Assembly (NCBI GenBank): GCA_031271635.1
Contig: JAISVG010000072.1
Span: 1 to 11,291, forward strand
DNA length: 11,291 nt
Source of the DNA: Erysipelotrichaceae bacterium
Lineage (GTDB): Bacteria; Bacillota_I; Bacilli_A; RFN20; CAG-826
Direction of reading: 5' to 3'
Shown here piece after piece: positions 1 through 6,476 of this stretch. The notes beneath the pieces are model-generated. The model saw only the letters and a list, made by a program, of their open reading frames with translations. It had not been told where the DNA came from and did no database searches. Position numbers and translations under genes: made by a program. How positions within the stretch are numbered: the first letter of the stretch is position 1; every line of letters starts with the position of its first letter.

Positions 1-74
1 AAGAACAACTAGTAACTGGTAGAATCAACATGAGACTTAGAAATGATAGACAAATTCTTTTTTACAATATTCAT
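1..74 (-). pseudogene. 5' end of a lipoprotein gene, frameshifted in its signal peptide (runs off window)
   Basis: Reading leftward from ATG 74-72, after an AAGGGGG ribosome-binding-like site (80-86, five bases before the ATG), the frame begins MNIVKKN and stops at TAG (11-9) after 21 codons. One frame over, downstream of an A6 run (58-63 on the plus strand), the sequence reads K-R-I-C-L-S-F-L-S-L-M-L-I-L-P-V-T-S-C-S, a textbook lipoprotein signal with lipobox VTSC. With five A's instead of six, one continuous signal peptide results: MNIVKR followed by a hydrophobic stretch and the lipobox cysteine. No start codon in the second frame lies far enough upstream to make this peptide alone. This could be a sequencing indel, a slippage-prone phase-variable tract, or a dead gene. 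The mature protein lies outside the window, so its function is unknown. Confidence 0.55.
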
Positions 75-104
75 GTATACCCCCTTATTAATGTCTGTCT
101 GATT

Positions 105-110
105 ATTGTA
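105..110 (-). promoter_or_regulatory. possible -10 box of the frameshifted lipoprotein gene
   Basis: On the minus strand TACAAT (5 of 6 to TATAAT) lies about 30 bases before the ATG at 74. A candidate -35 (TTGTGT) is 19 bases upstream, which is a wide spacing. This would separate transcription of this gene from the serpin, but it is weak evidence. Confidence 0.25.
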
Positions 111-169
111 TCTTATGTAAATCACCGAAACACAATCGAATTATTCAAATCAAAAAACAAGTATTAAAT

Positions 170-1426
170 CTAACTTTCCGCCACCATACTCCCAATAAAA
201 ATCGGAAGATTCGTATTCCCATCAACAATCGCATACAAAAACGGACGATCAAGAATCACGCTATAGCCGGGAGGTGGAACACTTGTAACACTAACATCCA
301 CTCCCGTTACTGCTCCAGCTTTCGTGCCAGCCTCATCGACTTCGATAAAGGTCTTATGACTTACTTGGTTAATATAAGTCTCAAGAGAACTTAGTCTTGA
401 AAAATCAGCGGTATCTTTAAAAGCATCAACAATGCCTAGTGATTCTAAAGCACCATTTAATCCAATTGAATACTCAGATTTAAACTTTGGAAGTTTTGCA
501 TCAACCATGGTTCGTTCCGCGTTTTCTAGTACTGATACAAATCTTGATCCAGTAAGACTGGAGGCATACTGATGAAAATCAACTCCAATATTTGGAAGTA
601 AGGCCACAAATTGGTATTGACCCACATATGGCTTAATAAAACCGGTGGCTCCAGCATCATCTCTTAAGTACCAACCTTCATTAGAACTCATTAAAGAGAC
701 ATTTTGCTTCTCTCCTAAGATACTTGTAAACACATCTGGTTTCACATCCTCAACTTCATATTTATGCTCCCACTCTGCATCAAAGAGGACGGTATTAATT
801 AAATACATCACTGAAGAAGGGTCAATCTCATCGATAATCTTCTTAATAAGTCCTTCAGTATTATCATTAACCCAATTATTAATATCATCTAAGGTAGTTC
901 CATCAAAGGGAGCTCCATAAGCAGCAGCCTGATAATAATCAGCATTTGTTTGAAGGAACTCTTTTATCACCGGGAAGCCTTCCTTTACCCAAATTGAATT
1001 AGCAAGCTTCAGTTTAGCTTTTTCTTCACTTACTAAACTCTTCATAAAAGAATAAAGATACTCATTTAATTGTTCAAGTTTCATGCCGCCACCAAGCACT
1101 GTTTCCATTTGACTAAGAGTATCCCCATCCGCCCCATTAGCGACCATTCCTAGAGCCAATAGCACCGAAAGTGGTGAGATCATGGCATTATCTTCATCAG
1201 CAATAGTTTTCTTAAAAAGTTCTAATGAGAAATCTGCGGTTACACTAGTAAAGGCATCATCAAGAGGAACTGTATTTACCTCATTAGAGGTTACATCCTT
1301 CATTAAGTCTTCAGCCTTAATGACATAAGTATCACATGCAGTAAGGGTCATGATAAAAGCACAAGAGATTACTCCAAATGACATCATCTTCCCGCTTCTA
1401 ATTCGACCTAAGTTAAAATGTTTCAT
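170..1426 (-). CDS. serpin-family protease inhibitor, membrane-anchored lipoprotein
   Basis: Serpins are suicide inhibitors that trap serine or cysteine proteases after cleavage of a reactive-centre loop. The first 31 residues are a lipoprotein signal (basic n-region, hydrophobic core, lipobox L28-T29-A30-C31), so the protein should be lipid-anchored on the outer face of the membrane. Residues about 55-418 are a full-length serpin domain: the early ISPLSVLLALGMVANGA helix, the loop hinge E365-A-G-T-K-A-G-A, and the C-terminal block DRPFLYAI...NLPIFIGSM. The hinge keeps the glycine, threonine and small residues expected of an inhibitory serpin. Counting 17 residues from E365 puts the scissile bond near T381-S382, followed by three prolines (384-386). 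AAGGAGG seven bases before the ATG fixes the start. The target protease (host, competitor or own) cannot be told from sequence. Confidence 0.93.
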   Translation of the reverse strand: MKHFNLGRIRSGKMMSFGVISCAFIMTLTACDTYVIKAEDLMKDVTSNEVNTVPLDDAFTSVTADFSLELFKKTIADEDNAMISPLSVLLALGMVANGADGDTLSQMETVLGGGMKLEQLNEYLYSFMKSLVSEEKAKLKLANSIWVKEGFPVIKEFLQTNADYYQAAAYGAPFDGTTLDDINNWVNDNTEGLIKKIIDEIDPSSVMYLINTVLFDAEWEHKYEVEDVKPDVFTSILGEKQNVSLMSSNEGWYLRDDAGATGFIKPYVGQYQFVALLPNIGVDFHQYASSLTGSRFVSVLENAERTMVDAKLPKFKSEYSIGLNGALESLGIVDAFKDTADFSRLSSLETYINQVSHKTFIEVDEAGTKAGAVTGVDVSVTSVPPPGYSVILDRPFLYAIVDGNTNLPIFIGSMVAES

Positions 1427-1460
1427 CGTTATTCCTCCTTAAATCATCTAATTCACACTC

Positions 1461-1469
1461 ATTTTATCA
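1461..1469 (-). promoter_or_regulatory. extended -10 promoter of the serpin gene
   Basis: On the minus strand TGA-TAAAAT forms an extended -10 element (TGn plus 5 of 6 to TATAAT) about 35 bases before the serpin start codon. No good -35 box is seen at 17 bases, as is common with extended -10 promoters. It suggests the serpin is transcribed separately from the recombinase upstream. Confidence 0.4.
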
Positions 1470-1580
1470 TGTAATCAGCAAAAAATATATAGAAATTCTG
1501 AATATTATTCTTTAAAGAAACGTTGAACCATCCGTTTTAAAACCATTAGAAACTTGTATGTTTCAAAAAATGACCTAATT

Positions 1581-2501
1581 CTAAAATACCATTTTATTAC
1601 GGTAGTTAAACTTATCAAGTACCTGTTTTTTCCTTTTATTAGAAACTTCAGTATAGATTTCGGTGGTTGAAATACTCGAATGTCCAAGAATTTCTTGCAC
1701 TGAACGAAGGTCCGCTCCATTAGATAAAAGATTGGTAGCAAAGGTATGTCTTAAGTAATGCGGTGTTGAATGATGATTAATCATTGCTGCCTTCTTATAC
1801 TTATCATAAATATCTTCAATCGCATAGATTGATAAGTGACCATGATAACGATTCATGAATACTTTATCATGATTACATTTAACACTATTCCTAATTTTAA
1901 GCCAATCTTTCAAACGGTCCCAAGTTTCTTGAGAAGAAATATAGATCAATCTTTGTTTTCTTCCTTTCCCGTGAATGAGTACTGTATGTTCATGGTAGAT
2001 AATATCTTCTAAGGTTAAGGCCGCTAGTTCACCGATTCTAATACCAGTAGTAATTAATAAATCCATTAAAGCTGCGTCTCTTACATTTAAGAACTGTGTA
2101 AAATGCGTAGAACTATTATTTAAATTAAGACTAATTACTCTTAATATTTTAGATACTTCTTTTACCGTTAATGTCTTCGGTAGTCTTCTTTCTTTTTTAA
2201 AGCTTAATTTCAATGACTTTATCGGATTATTAGCGATGATTTTATCATCACATAACATTTGATAGAACTGATTAAGCGTCACGATGTTCCGCTTAATCGA
2301 GGTATCCTTAAGTCTTCTATCAATCCGTAAGTGTTCAATATACTTGATGATATCAATACTTCCAATATCCTTAGTAGTCTTATAGAAATCATAGAATTTA
2401 ATCAAGTCAGACTTGTAGGATTTAATAGTTAAATCAGATAGATTTTTAGAATTTTGCATCTTGCAAATAAAATAGTCTAGATAGTTAATTATTTTTTTCA
2501 T
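1581..2501 (-). CDS. tyrosine recombinase / integrase (XerC/XerD-like)
   Basis: Site-specific recombinase of the tyrosine (phage integrase) family, which cuts and rejoins DNA through a covalent phosphotyrosine. Numbering from the chosen start (306 residues), an N-terminal SAM-like core-binding domain (about 1-95, with LTIKSYKSDL and a later RNIVTLNQFYQML) is followed by the catalytic domain. The full catalytic set is present: Arg in TTGIRIGELAAL, Lys in HGKGRKQR, His and Arg in TPHYLRHTFAT, His in ILGHSSISTTEIY, and nucleophile Tyr in EIYTEVS. The size fits a XerC/D-type enzyme rather than a large phage integrase. The start at 2501 is preferred to ATG 2549 because GGGGAG (2506-2511) lies four bases before it and MKKIINYLDYF matches a typical family N-terminus. 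It is divergent from thsA and lies 220 bp from a 22-bp inverted repeat flanking the Thoeris pair, so it is a candidate invertase or mobilising enzyme for that cassette. Confidence 0.93.
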   Translation of the reverse strand: MKKIINYLDYFICKMQNSKNLSDLTIKSYKSDLIKFYDFYKTTKDIGSIDIIKYIEHLRIDRRLKDTSIKRNIVTLNQFYQMLCDDKIIANNPIKSLKLSFKKERRLPKTLTVKEVSKILRVISLNLNNSSTHFTQFLNVRDAALMDLLITTGIRIGELAALTLEDIIYHEHTVLIHGKGRKQRLIYISSQETWDRLKDWLKIRNSVKCNHDKVFMNRYHGHLSIYAIEDIYDKYKKAAMINHHSTPHYLRHTFATNLLSNGADLRSVQEILGHSSISTTEIYTEVSNKRKKQVLDKFNYRNKMVF

Positions 2502-2575
2502 GTTTCTCCCCATGAAATATTGTAGTTTAATTTGCCTCTGAATGGTCATAGTTCCGTTACAAAATAAGGTAGATA

Positions 2576-2606
2576 ATCATAAAGTAGTTATATTCGCCTC
2601 TTTCAA
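2576..2606 (-). promoter_or_regulatory. possible promoter of the recombinase gene
   Basis: On the minus strand TTGAAA (2601-2606) and TATGAT (2576-2581) resemble -35 and -10 boxes, with a wide 19-base spacer. They lie about 75-105 bases before the chosen start codon. Confidence 0.3.
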
Positions 2607-2705
2607 TACTAATAAAAGACAAAGAGCAGATAGATATTCAGCTAATCCATTCTCTCGTACGTGTTTGATTTTTAAAATATTTAATTAAGTTGATAATCAA
2701 AATGA

Positions 2706-2722
2706 TATAATTCTGCTATAAA
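2706..2722 (+). promoter_or_regulatory. probable -10 region of thsA
   Basis: Two -10-like sequences lie just before the left inverted repeat: TATAAT at 2706-2711 and TGC-TATAAA (extended -10 form) at 2714-2722. A TTGATA at 2690-2695 is too close to the first box (10 bases) and slightly far from the second (21 bases) to be a clean -35. Either box would give a short leader that contains the repeat and the AGGAGG site. Confidence 0.4.
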
Positions 2723-2742
2723 TAATAACGGATTATTAGGAG
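2721..2742 (+). repeat. left copy of a 22-bp inverted repeat flanking the Thoeris genes
   Basis: This 22-base sequence ends with AGGAG, part of the thsA ribosome binding site, six bases before the ATG. Its exact reverse complement is at 4876-4897, just before the thsB start. The core TAATAACGGATTATTA (2723-2738) has internal dyad symmetry: 6-bp arms TAATAA/TTATTA around CGGA. It could be a recombination site, an operator or a leader hairpin. Confidence 0.85.
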
Positions 2743-2748
2743 GAAATA

Positions 2749-4176
2749 ATGGAAATTAAGAAGTTCATTAATGAGTATTCCGAGAACATTAAAAATGACA
2801 AGGCTGCTATTTTCATTGGATCTGGTATTTCTGTGAATTCTGGATTTGTATCGTGGAAAGATTTACTCAGAAATGTCGCTTCTGACATTGGTCTCAATAT
2901 TGAAAAAGAAACACATGATTTGATTTCTGTTGCTCAATACTATCAAAATAAAGAAAATCGAGCAGCATTAAATAAAATAATTGTGAATAGTTTTTCGAAA
3001 CCTAAAAAATTTAACAAGTATTTCGACATAATAACTAAATTGCCTATAAAAACCATTTGGACAACTAATTATGACCATGAGATTGAAGAGTATTTAAAGA
3101 AAAACGGTCATGATTCTATTGATATAAAGAAGACAAATCGTTCTGTCGCTGTGGAGAACAATAACAGCAACACTATTATATACAAGTTTCACGGGGATTA
3201 TGAAATAGCTGATGAAGCAGTTATCACAAAAGATGATTTTGAAACATTCAGTGGAAAAAGAACTGCCTTTGAAGCCATTCTAAAATCCCAGCTATTATCA
3301 AAAACTTTTGTTTTTATTGGGTACTCATTTAACGACCCCAATTTACTTTTTCTTTTATCGAAAATGCGTATCGTTTATGAACAACACATCCGAGACCATT
3401 ACCTAATTATTCGTGAGATTAAAAAAAATTGCTATGATACTGAAAATGATTATCAATATGATTTGATAAAGCAGCAACTTTTTTTAGATGATCTTAAGAG
3501 ATATGGTATCAAAGCAGTTTTAATAAAAGAATATGATGATATATATGAAATTTTTAGTTCCATTAAAAATAATTTAGATTCTAGAAAAATTTTTGTTGCA
3601 GGAAGTTCAAGAGATTACGGAGAATGGACACTCGAAAAAGCGAGATATTTTCTATTTGAGTTGGGAAGAAGATTAGTGGAATTGGGCTGTCAAGTTGGCA
3701 CCGGATATATTGAAGGCGTTGGACCAGAACTCTCAAACGGCATTCTCAATTGTGTAAGCGAGAAAGGCTTATCAATAAGTGACTATCTTATTATTAAACG
3801 CTTGCCATTGATTGGTAACAGCGATGAACATATTTCCCCAGTAGTTAGAGAAATGTATCAGCATAATATGATAAATGATGCCGGAATAATACTGTTCCTA
3901 TTTGGGAACAATCGTTATGATGGTATCATAAAACCATCCAAAACTGTTTTAGAGGAATTCGAAAGAAGTAAAAAGTATGGCAAGTATATCATTCCCGTTG
4001 GTGCAACGGGTTATGCCGCATCAATTATTCTTGACGCAATTTCGAAAGAAAACTCAGAATTTAAATATCTAGTTCCACACATTGGCACTTTAAAGGACTC
4101 GGAAAATATCAAAAAATTAGTCGATACTGTCTCTGAAATCATTCTATCCATTAGAAATTCTTCATTTGAAAAATAA
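2749..4176 (+). CDS. thsA: ThsA, Thoeris defence effector (SIR2 + STALD/SLOG NADase)
   Basis: Effector of type I Thoeris anti-phage defence. In characterised systems, infection makes the TIR partner produce a cyclic ADP-ribose isomer, which binds the C-terminal SLOG-like (STALD) domain and switches on the N-terminal SIR2 domain; NAD+ is destroyed and the cell stops growing. Residues about 15-275 form the SIR2 domain: nucleotide-loop FIGSGIS (22-28), TTNYD with N107 and D109, YKFHGD with H148, and FIGYSFNDPNL (189-199). N107 and H148 correspond to the catalytic pair studied in Bacillus cereus ThsA. Residues about 278-470 form the STALD domain (KIFVAGSSRDYG, GTGYIEGVGPELSNG, PVGATGY); R367 and E403 sit where I recall the signal-binding Arg and Glu. 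Length (475) matches the family. AGGAGG precedes the ATG. It is convergent with thsB, overlapping it by 26 bp, an unusual layout for Thoeris genes. Confidence 0.93.
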   Translation: MEIKKFINEYSENIKNDKAAIFIGSGISVNSGFVSWKDLLRNVASDIGLNIEKETHDLISVAQYYQNKENRAALNKIIVNSFSKPKKFNKYFDIITKLPIKTIWTTNYDHEIEEYLKKNGHDSIDIKKTNRSVAVENNNSNTIIYKFHGDYEIADEAVITKDDFETFSGKRTAFEAILKSQLLSKTFVFIGYSFNDPNLLFLLSKMRIVYEQHIRDHYLIIREIKKNCYDTENDYQYDLIKQQLFLDDLKRYGIKAVLIKEYDDIYEIFSSIKNNLDSRKIFVAGSSRDYGEWTLEKARYFLFELGRRLVELGCQVGTGYIEGVGPELSNGILNCVSEKGLSISDYLIIKRLPLIGNSDEHISPVVREMYQHNMINDAGIILFLFGNNRYDGIIKPSKTVLEEFERSKKYGKYIIPVGATGYAASIILDAISKENSEFKYLVPHIGTLKDSENIKKLVDTVSEIILSIRNSSFEK

Positions 4177-4867
4177 TGTTTTTCGTTATTGAATCACAAA
4201 TTTCCAACTTCCTAAAACTTATATTCTCTAATGTAACGGATTGTTTGAATATTTTTTCAACAATTAATCGGTAACTATTTAAATATTTATTATCTAGAAA
4301 CTTTCCTTTATCTAGCAAAGATAAACACAAAATAATATTCATAGTTTTTATAATTATTTGATAAGAATATTGAGTTGTTTGATATTCATCAATAAGTGAT
4401 TTTATAAGCGGATTTTGAGTAGTGATGTGTGGTAATAATCTACCTGTAGCATTGATATAATGTCGTAATATTTTTTCTATAATTTTTTCGAAAACCTCGG
4501 TATTGGTGTCATCGAAACATAAATAATGATAGTCCAAAATCCTAATAAACTTGCGAGGTATGTCCTCCGTTCTCATTCTGTAGAGAAAAATTAGAAGATT
4601 TACATTGTTTTCAATTAAAAATGAAATTTCTTTTTTACACCATTCTTTACTGAAATATTTATCATCAATAATGACAATTGATCCAATCCAATTTCTTGCA
4701 GAATCCAAAACATTTTCGAAATTTCGATATATGTTCATTCCTAATATTAACTCGTTATTATCGTACCAACATTTAATACCTAGACTCTTTAAATGACTAA
4801 ATAAACTATCTGTGAATGTAACCTCGATATCACTAGAGTAACTAATAAAATAATCCATATCTACCAT
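4151..4867 (-). CDS. thsB: ThsB-type TIR-domain protein (Thoeris signal-producing sensor)
   Basis: Residues 4-135 form a TIR domain: DYFISYSS (5-12), IKCWYDNNELILGMN (31-45), the central strand IGSIVIIDDKYFSKEWC (61-77), and the conserved W-C-K-K-E with E80 as the expected catalytic glutamate. Active TIR domains of Thoeris use NAD+ to build the cyclic ADP-ribose isomer that activates ThsA. Pairing with the SIR2-STALD gene makes this the ThsB component. Residues about 140-238 are an extra, mostly helical C-terminal region (IIIKTMNIILCLSLL, 171-185) that I do not recognise; it may sense phage proteins or mediate assembly. The AGGAG site lies eight bases before the ATG, inside the right inverted repeat. 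Being alone on the opposite strand, it needs its own promoter. Confidence 0.85.
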   Translation of the reverse strand: MVDMDYFISYSSDIEVTFTDSLFSHLKSLGIKCWYDNNELILGMNIYRNFENVLDSARNWIGSIVIIDDKYFSKEWCKKEISFLIENNVNLLIFLYRMRTEDIPRKFIRILDYHYLCFDDTNTEVFEKIIEKILRHYINATGRLLPHITTQNPLIKSLIDEYQTTQYSYQIIIKTMNIILCLSLLDKGKFLDNKYLNSYRLIVEKIFKQSVTLENISFRKLEICDSITKNIIFQMKNF

Positions 4868-4875
4868 AAATCATT

Positions 4876-4897
4876 CTCCTAATAATCCGTTATTATT
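4876..4897 (-). repeat. right copy of the 22-bp inverted repeat flanking the Thoeris genes
   Basis: Exact reverse complement of 2721-2742. Read in the thsB direction it gives the same leader, dyad core and AGGAG site that precede thsA. Outside the 22 bases only scattered matches remain (a shared CTA three bases beyond), so identity stops sharply at the repeat edges. Confidence 0.85.
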
Positions 4898-4900
4898 GTT

Positions 4901-4926
4901 AGTAAAGCTACGAGTATCTCGCTCAA
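4901..4926 (-). promoter_or_regulatory. possible weak promoter of thsB
   Basis: Outside the right repeat, on the minus strand, TTGAGC (4921-4926) and TACTAA (approximately 4900-4905) are 16 bases apart. Both match consensus poorly (4 and 3 of 6), clearly worse than the -10 boxes before thsA. A CGAG-TAT-CTCG short palindrome overlaps the spacer. Promoter activity here is uncertain. Confidence 0.2.
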
Positions 4927-5015
4927 TCAATTGACGTTTTCAAGAAAAAATAAAAAAGACTTCAAGATTAAAAACTTATAGTGTAATTTTTGTTATCAAA
5001 GCGTAATCGCATATT

Positions 5016-5087
5016 TGTGGCAAAAATCCTGTTACTGACTGATAATCTGTGGCAAAAAACTCAAATAAAACAGCAAAATTGTGGCAA
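5016..5087 (+). repeat. three TGTGGCAA repeats at exact 32-bp spacing before the ATPase gene
   Basis: TGTGGCAA occurs at 5016-5023, 5048-5055 and 5080-5087, all on the plus strand, each followed by A/T-rich bases. The intervening 24-base stretches do not resemble each other, so this is a set of spaced binding sites rather than a tandem duplication. Thirty-two bp is about three helical turns, which would put the sites on one face of the DNA. The last copy ends 28 bases before the -10 box, so a bound protein could act on this promoter. Confidence 0.7.
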
Positions 5088-5112
5088 TTAACTACTTACA
5101 TACAAATTTAGA

Positions 5113-5121
5113 TGCTATAAT
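5113..5121 (+). promoter_or_regulatory. extended -10 promoter of the ATPase gene
   Basis: TGC-TATAAT is a perfect extended -10 box. CTTACA at 5095-5100 is a possible -35, with a 15-base spacer. Transcription would start near 5128, giving a short leader of about 15 bases that holds the GAGGGAG ribosome binding site (5131-5137). Confidence 0.6.
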
Positions 5122-5143
5122 GTCGCTATAGAGGGAGCTAGAT

Positions 5144-6439
5144 ATGAAAAGAAAAGCCTTGCAACAAATGAAAGAATGGAAAGATCGTTACGACCGTAAA
5201 CCACTTGTGCTTGAAGGCGCAAGACAGGTCGGTAAGACTTGGTTGATGAGGGAATTTGGTCGTCTTTACTTTGACGATGTTGCCGCGTTTAACTTTGATG
5301 AAAATGAAGCATTAAAAGATTTATTTCGCGATACAAAGAATCCTCAGATACTAATTGAAAAGTTAGGACTAATCCATGGCAAGGCCATTTTACCAGGAAA
5401 AACGCTAATAATCTTCGATGAAATCCAGGCTTCTCCTGATGCTCTTAATTCCCTGAAATACTTTAGGGAAAAAGCAAACGAATATATCATTGTTTCTGCT
5501 GGAAGTCTTCTTGGGGTATATTTAGCAAGTGGTCATTCTCATCCGGTTGGTCAAGTTGATATTCTTCAGATTTATCCGCTTTCTTTTGAAGAATTTTTGG
5601 AAGCAAGCGATTCAAGTTTATTTGAATATTATTCTCAAATTAGAAAAGACACCACTATTGACACTATTTTTCACAATCGTTTAAATGATTTGTACTTAAC
5701 CTATTTAATAGTTGGCGGTCTACCAGAGTGTGTTCAAACCTGGATTAAGACTAAAGACGCTTCCGAAGTAGCGCAAAAACAAAAAGACCTCTTAACTATC
5801 TATGAGCGGGATTTCTCCAAACACTATGAAAAAGTATCCGCAGCAAGAATTCTCATGGTATATCGAAATATCCCAACCCAATTAGCTAAAACAAATAACA
5901 AATTCATCTATAAAGATATTCAAAAAGGGGCACGAGCAAGAAGTTTTGAAGAGGCTATTGAATGGCTTGTTACTGCTGGCATTGTAAATAGACTCTATCT
6001 CACTAGAAAAAACGAAAGTCCATTAAATGGATTCACTGATTTATCTTCCTTTAAACTCTATTTATTTGACACGGGACTGCTAAAAGCAATGGCCGACATT
6101 CCTAACGAACAAATAGTTTTAAATAAAGACTACCAGTTTAAAGGATCATTAACTGAAAACTATGTCTTACAACAATTAAAAACAATTCTTTCATCAGAAC
6201 CTAAATATTTTACTTTCGAAAAATATGAGATTGACTTTATGATTCAAGATAAATCTGGTAATATAATCCCGCTTGAAGTAAAGGCCAAGAATAGCGTTTC
6301 ATCAGTAAGTTTAAATGCCTATAACAAGAGATTTGTGCCTAAACTTCGTATCAGATACTCCATGCTTAATTACAAAAAAGATGAAAATATGATTAACATC
6401 CCGCTTTATTTAATTGGTAAAACAACAGAACTTATCTAG
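5144..6439 (+). CDS. AAA+ family ATPase with DUF4143-type C-terminal domain
   Basis: A 431-residue protein of the large, poorly characterised family of stand-alone P-loop ATPases annotated AAA_14 / DUF4143. The ATPase part has Walker A GARQVGKT (25-32), Walker B LIIFDE (88-93) and a sensor-like IIVSAGS (115-121). The middle carries YPLSFEEFL and GGLPECVQTW, typical of the family. The C-terminal part ends with EIDFMI...IPLEVKAK (362-382); the D364...E378-x-K380 pattern resembles a PD-(D/E)XK nuclease-like fold, though activity is unproven. GAGGGAG six bases before the ATG supports the start. It has its own promoter behind three spaced repeats and a hairpin after it, so it is a single-gene unit. 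Its physiological role is unknown; proximity to Thoeris does not show a shared function. Confidence 0.9.
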   Translation: MKRKALQQMKEWKDRYDRKPLVLEGARQVGKTWLMREFGRLYFDDVAAFNFDENEALKDLFRDTKNPQILIEKLGLIHGKAILPGKTLIIFDEIQASPDALNSLKYFREKANEYIIVSAGSLLGVYLASGHSHPVGQVDILQIYPLSFEEFLEASDSSLFEYYSQIRKDTTIDTIFHNRLNDLYLTYLIVGGLPECVQTWIKTKDASEVAQKQKDLLTIYERDFSKHYEKVSAARILMVYRNIPTQLAKTNNKFIYKDIQKGARARSFEEAIEWLVTAGIVNRLYLTRKNESPLNGFTDLSSFKLYLFDTGLLKAMADIPNEQIVLNKDYQFKGSLTENYVLQQLKTILSSEPKYFTFEKYEIDFMIQDKSGNIIPLEVKAKNSVSSVSLNAYNKRFVPKLRIRYSMLNYKKDENMINIPLYLIGKTTELI

Positions 6440-6448
6440 TTAATAAAT

Positions 6449-6476
6449 AAAAGGAATGGGTTTTTGCCGTCCTTTT
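6449..6476 (+). terminator. probable terminator hairpin after the ATPase gene
   Basis: AAAAGGA (6449-6455) pairs with TCCTTTT (6470-6476), and after a bulged A two G-C pairs and a T.G pair extend the stem around a GTTTTTG loop. The hairpin begins ten bases after the stop codon. The T run is part of the stem and no further long T tract follows, so it is an imperfect intrinsic terminator. Confidence 0.5.

Noticed and set aside
645..920. Plus-strand ORF of 91 codons
   Set aside because: Antisense shadow of the serpin gene, no ribosome binding site, no recognisable protein.
1549..1570. GAAAC...GTTTC hairpin as a terminator after the recombinase
   Set aside because: Only a 5-bp AT-rich stem, and in the direction of the gene the T run precedes rather than follows it.
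1505..1741. Minus-strand ORF of 78 codons
   Set aside because: Overlaps the catalytic end of the recombinase in another frame and has no initiation signal.
2502..2549. Upstream start for the recombinase (16 extra residues)
   Set aside because: The downstream ATG at 2501 has a GGGGAG site and gives a normal family N-terminus; the extension has neither.
4605..4796. Plus-strand ORF of 63 codons
   Set aside because: Antisense to the TIR-domain coding region with no supporting signal.
5016..5087. CRISPR array
   Set aside because: The repeated unit is only 8 bases with three copies, and there are no cas genes.
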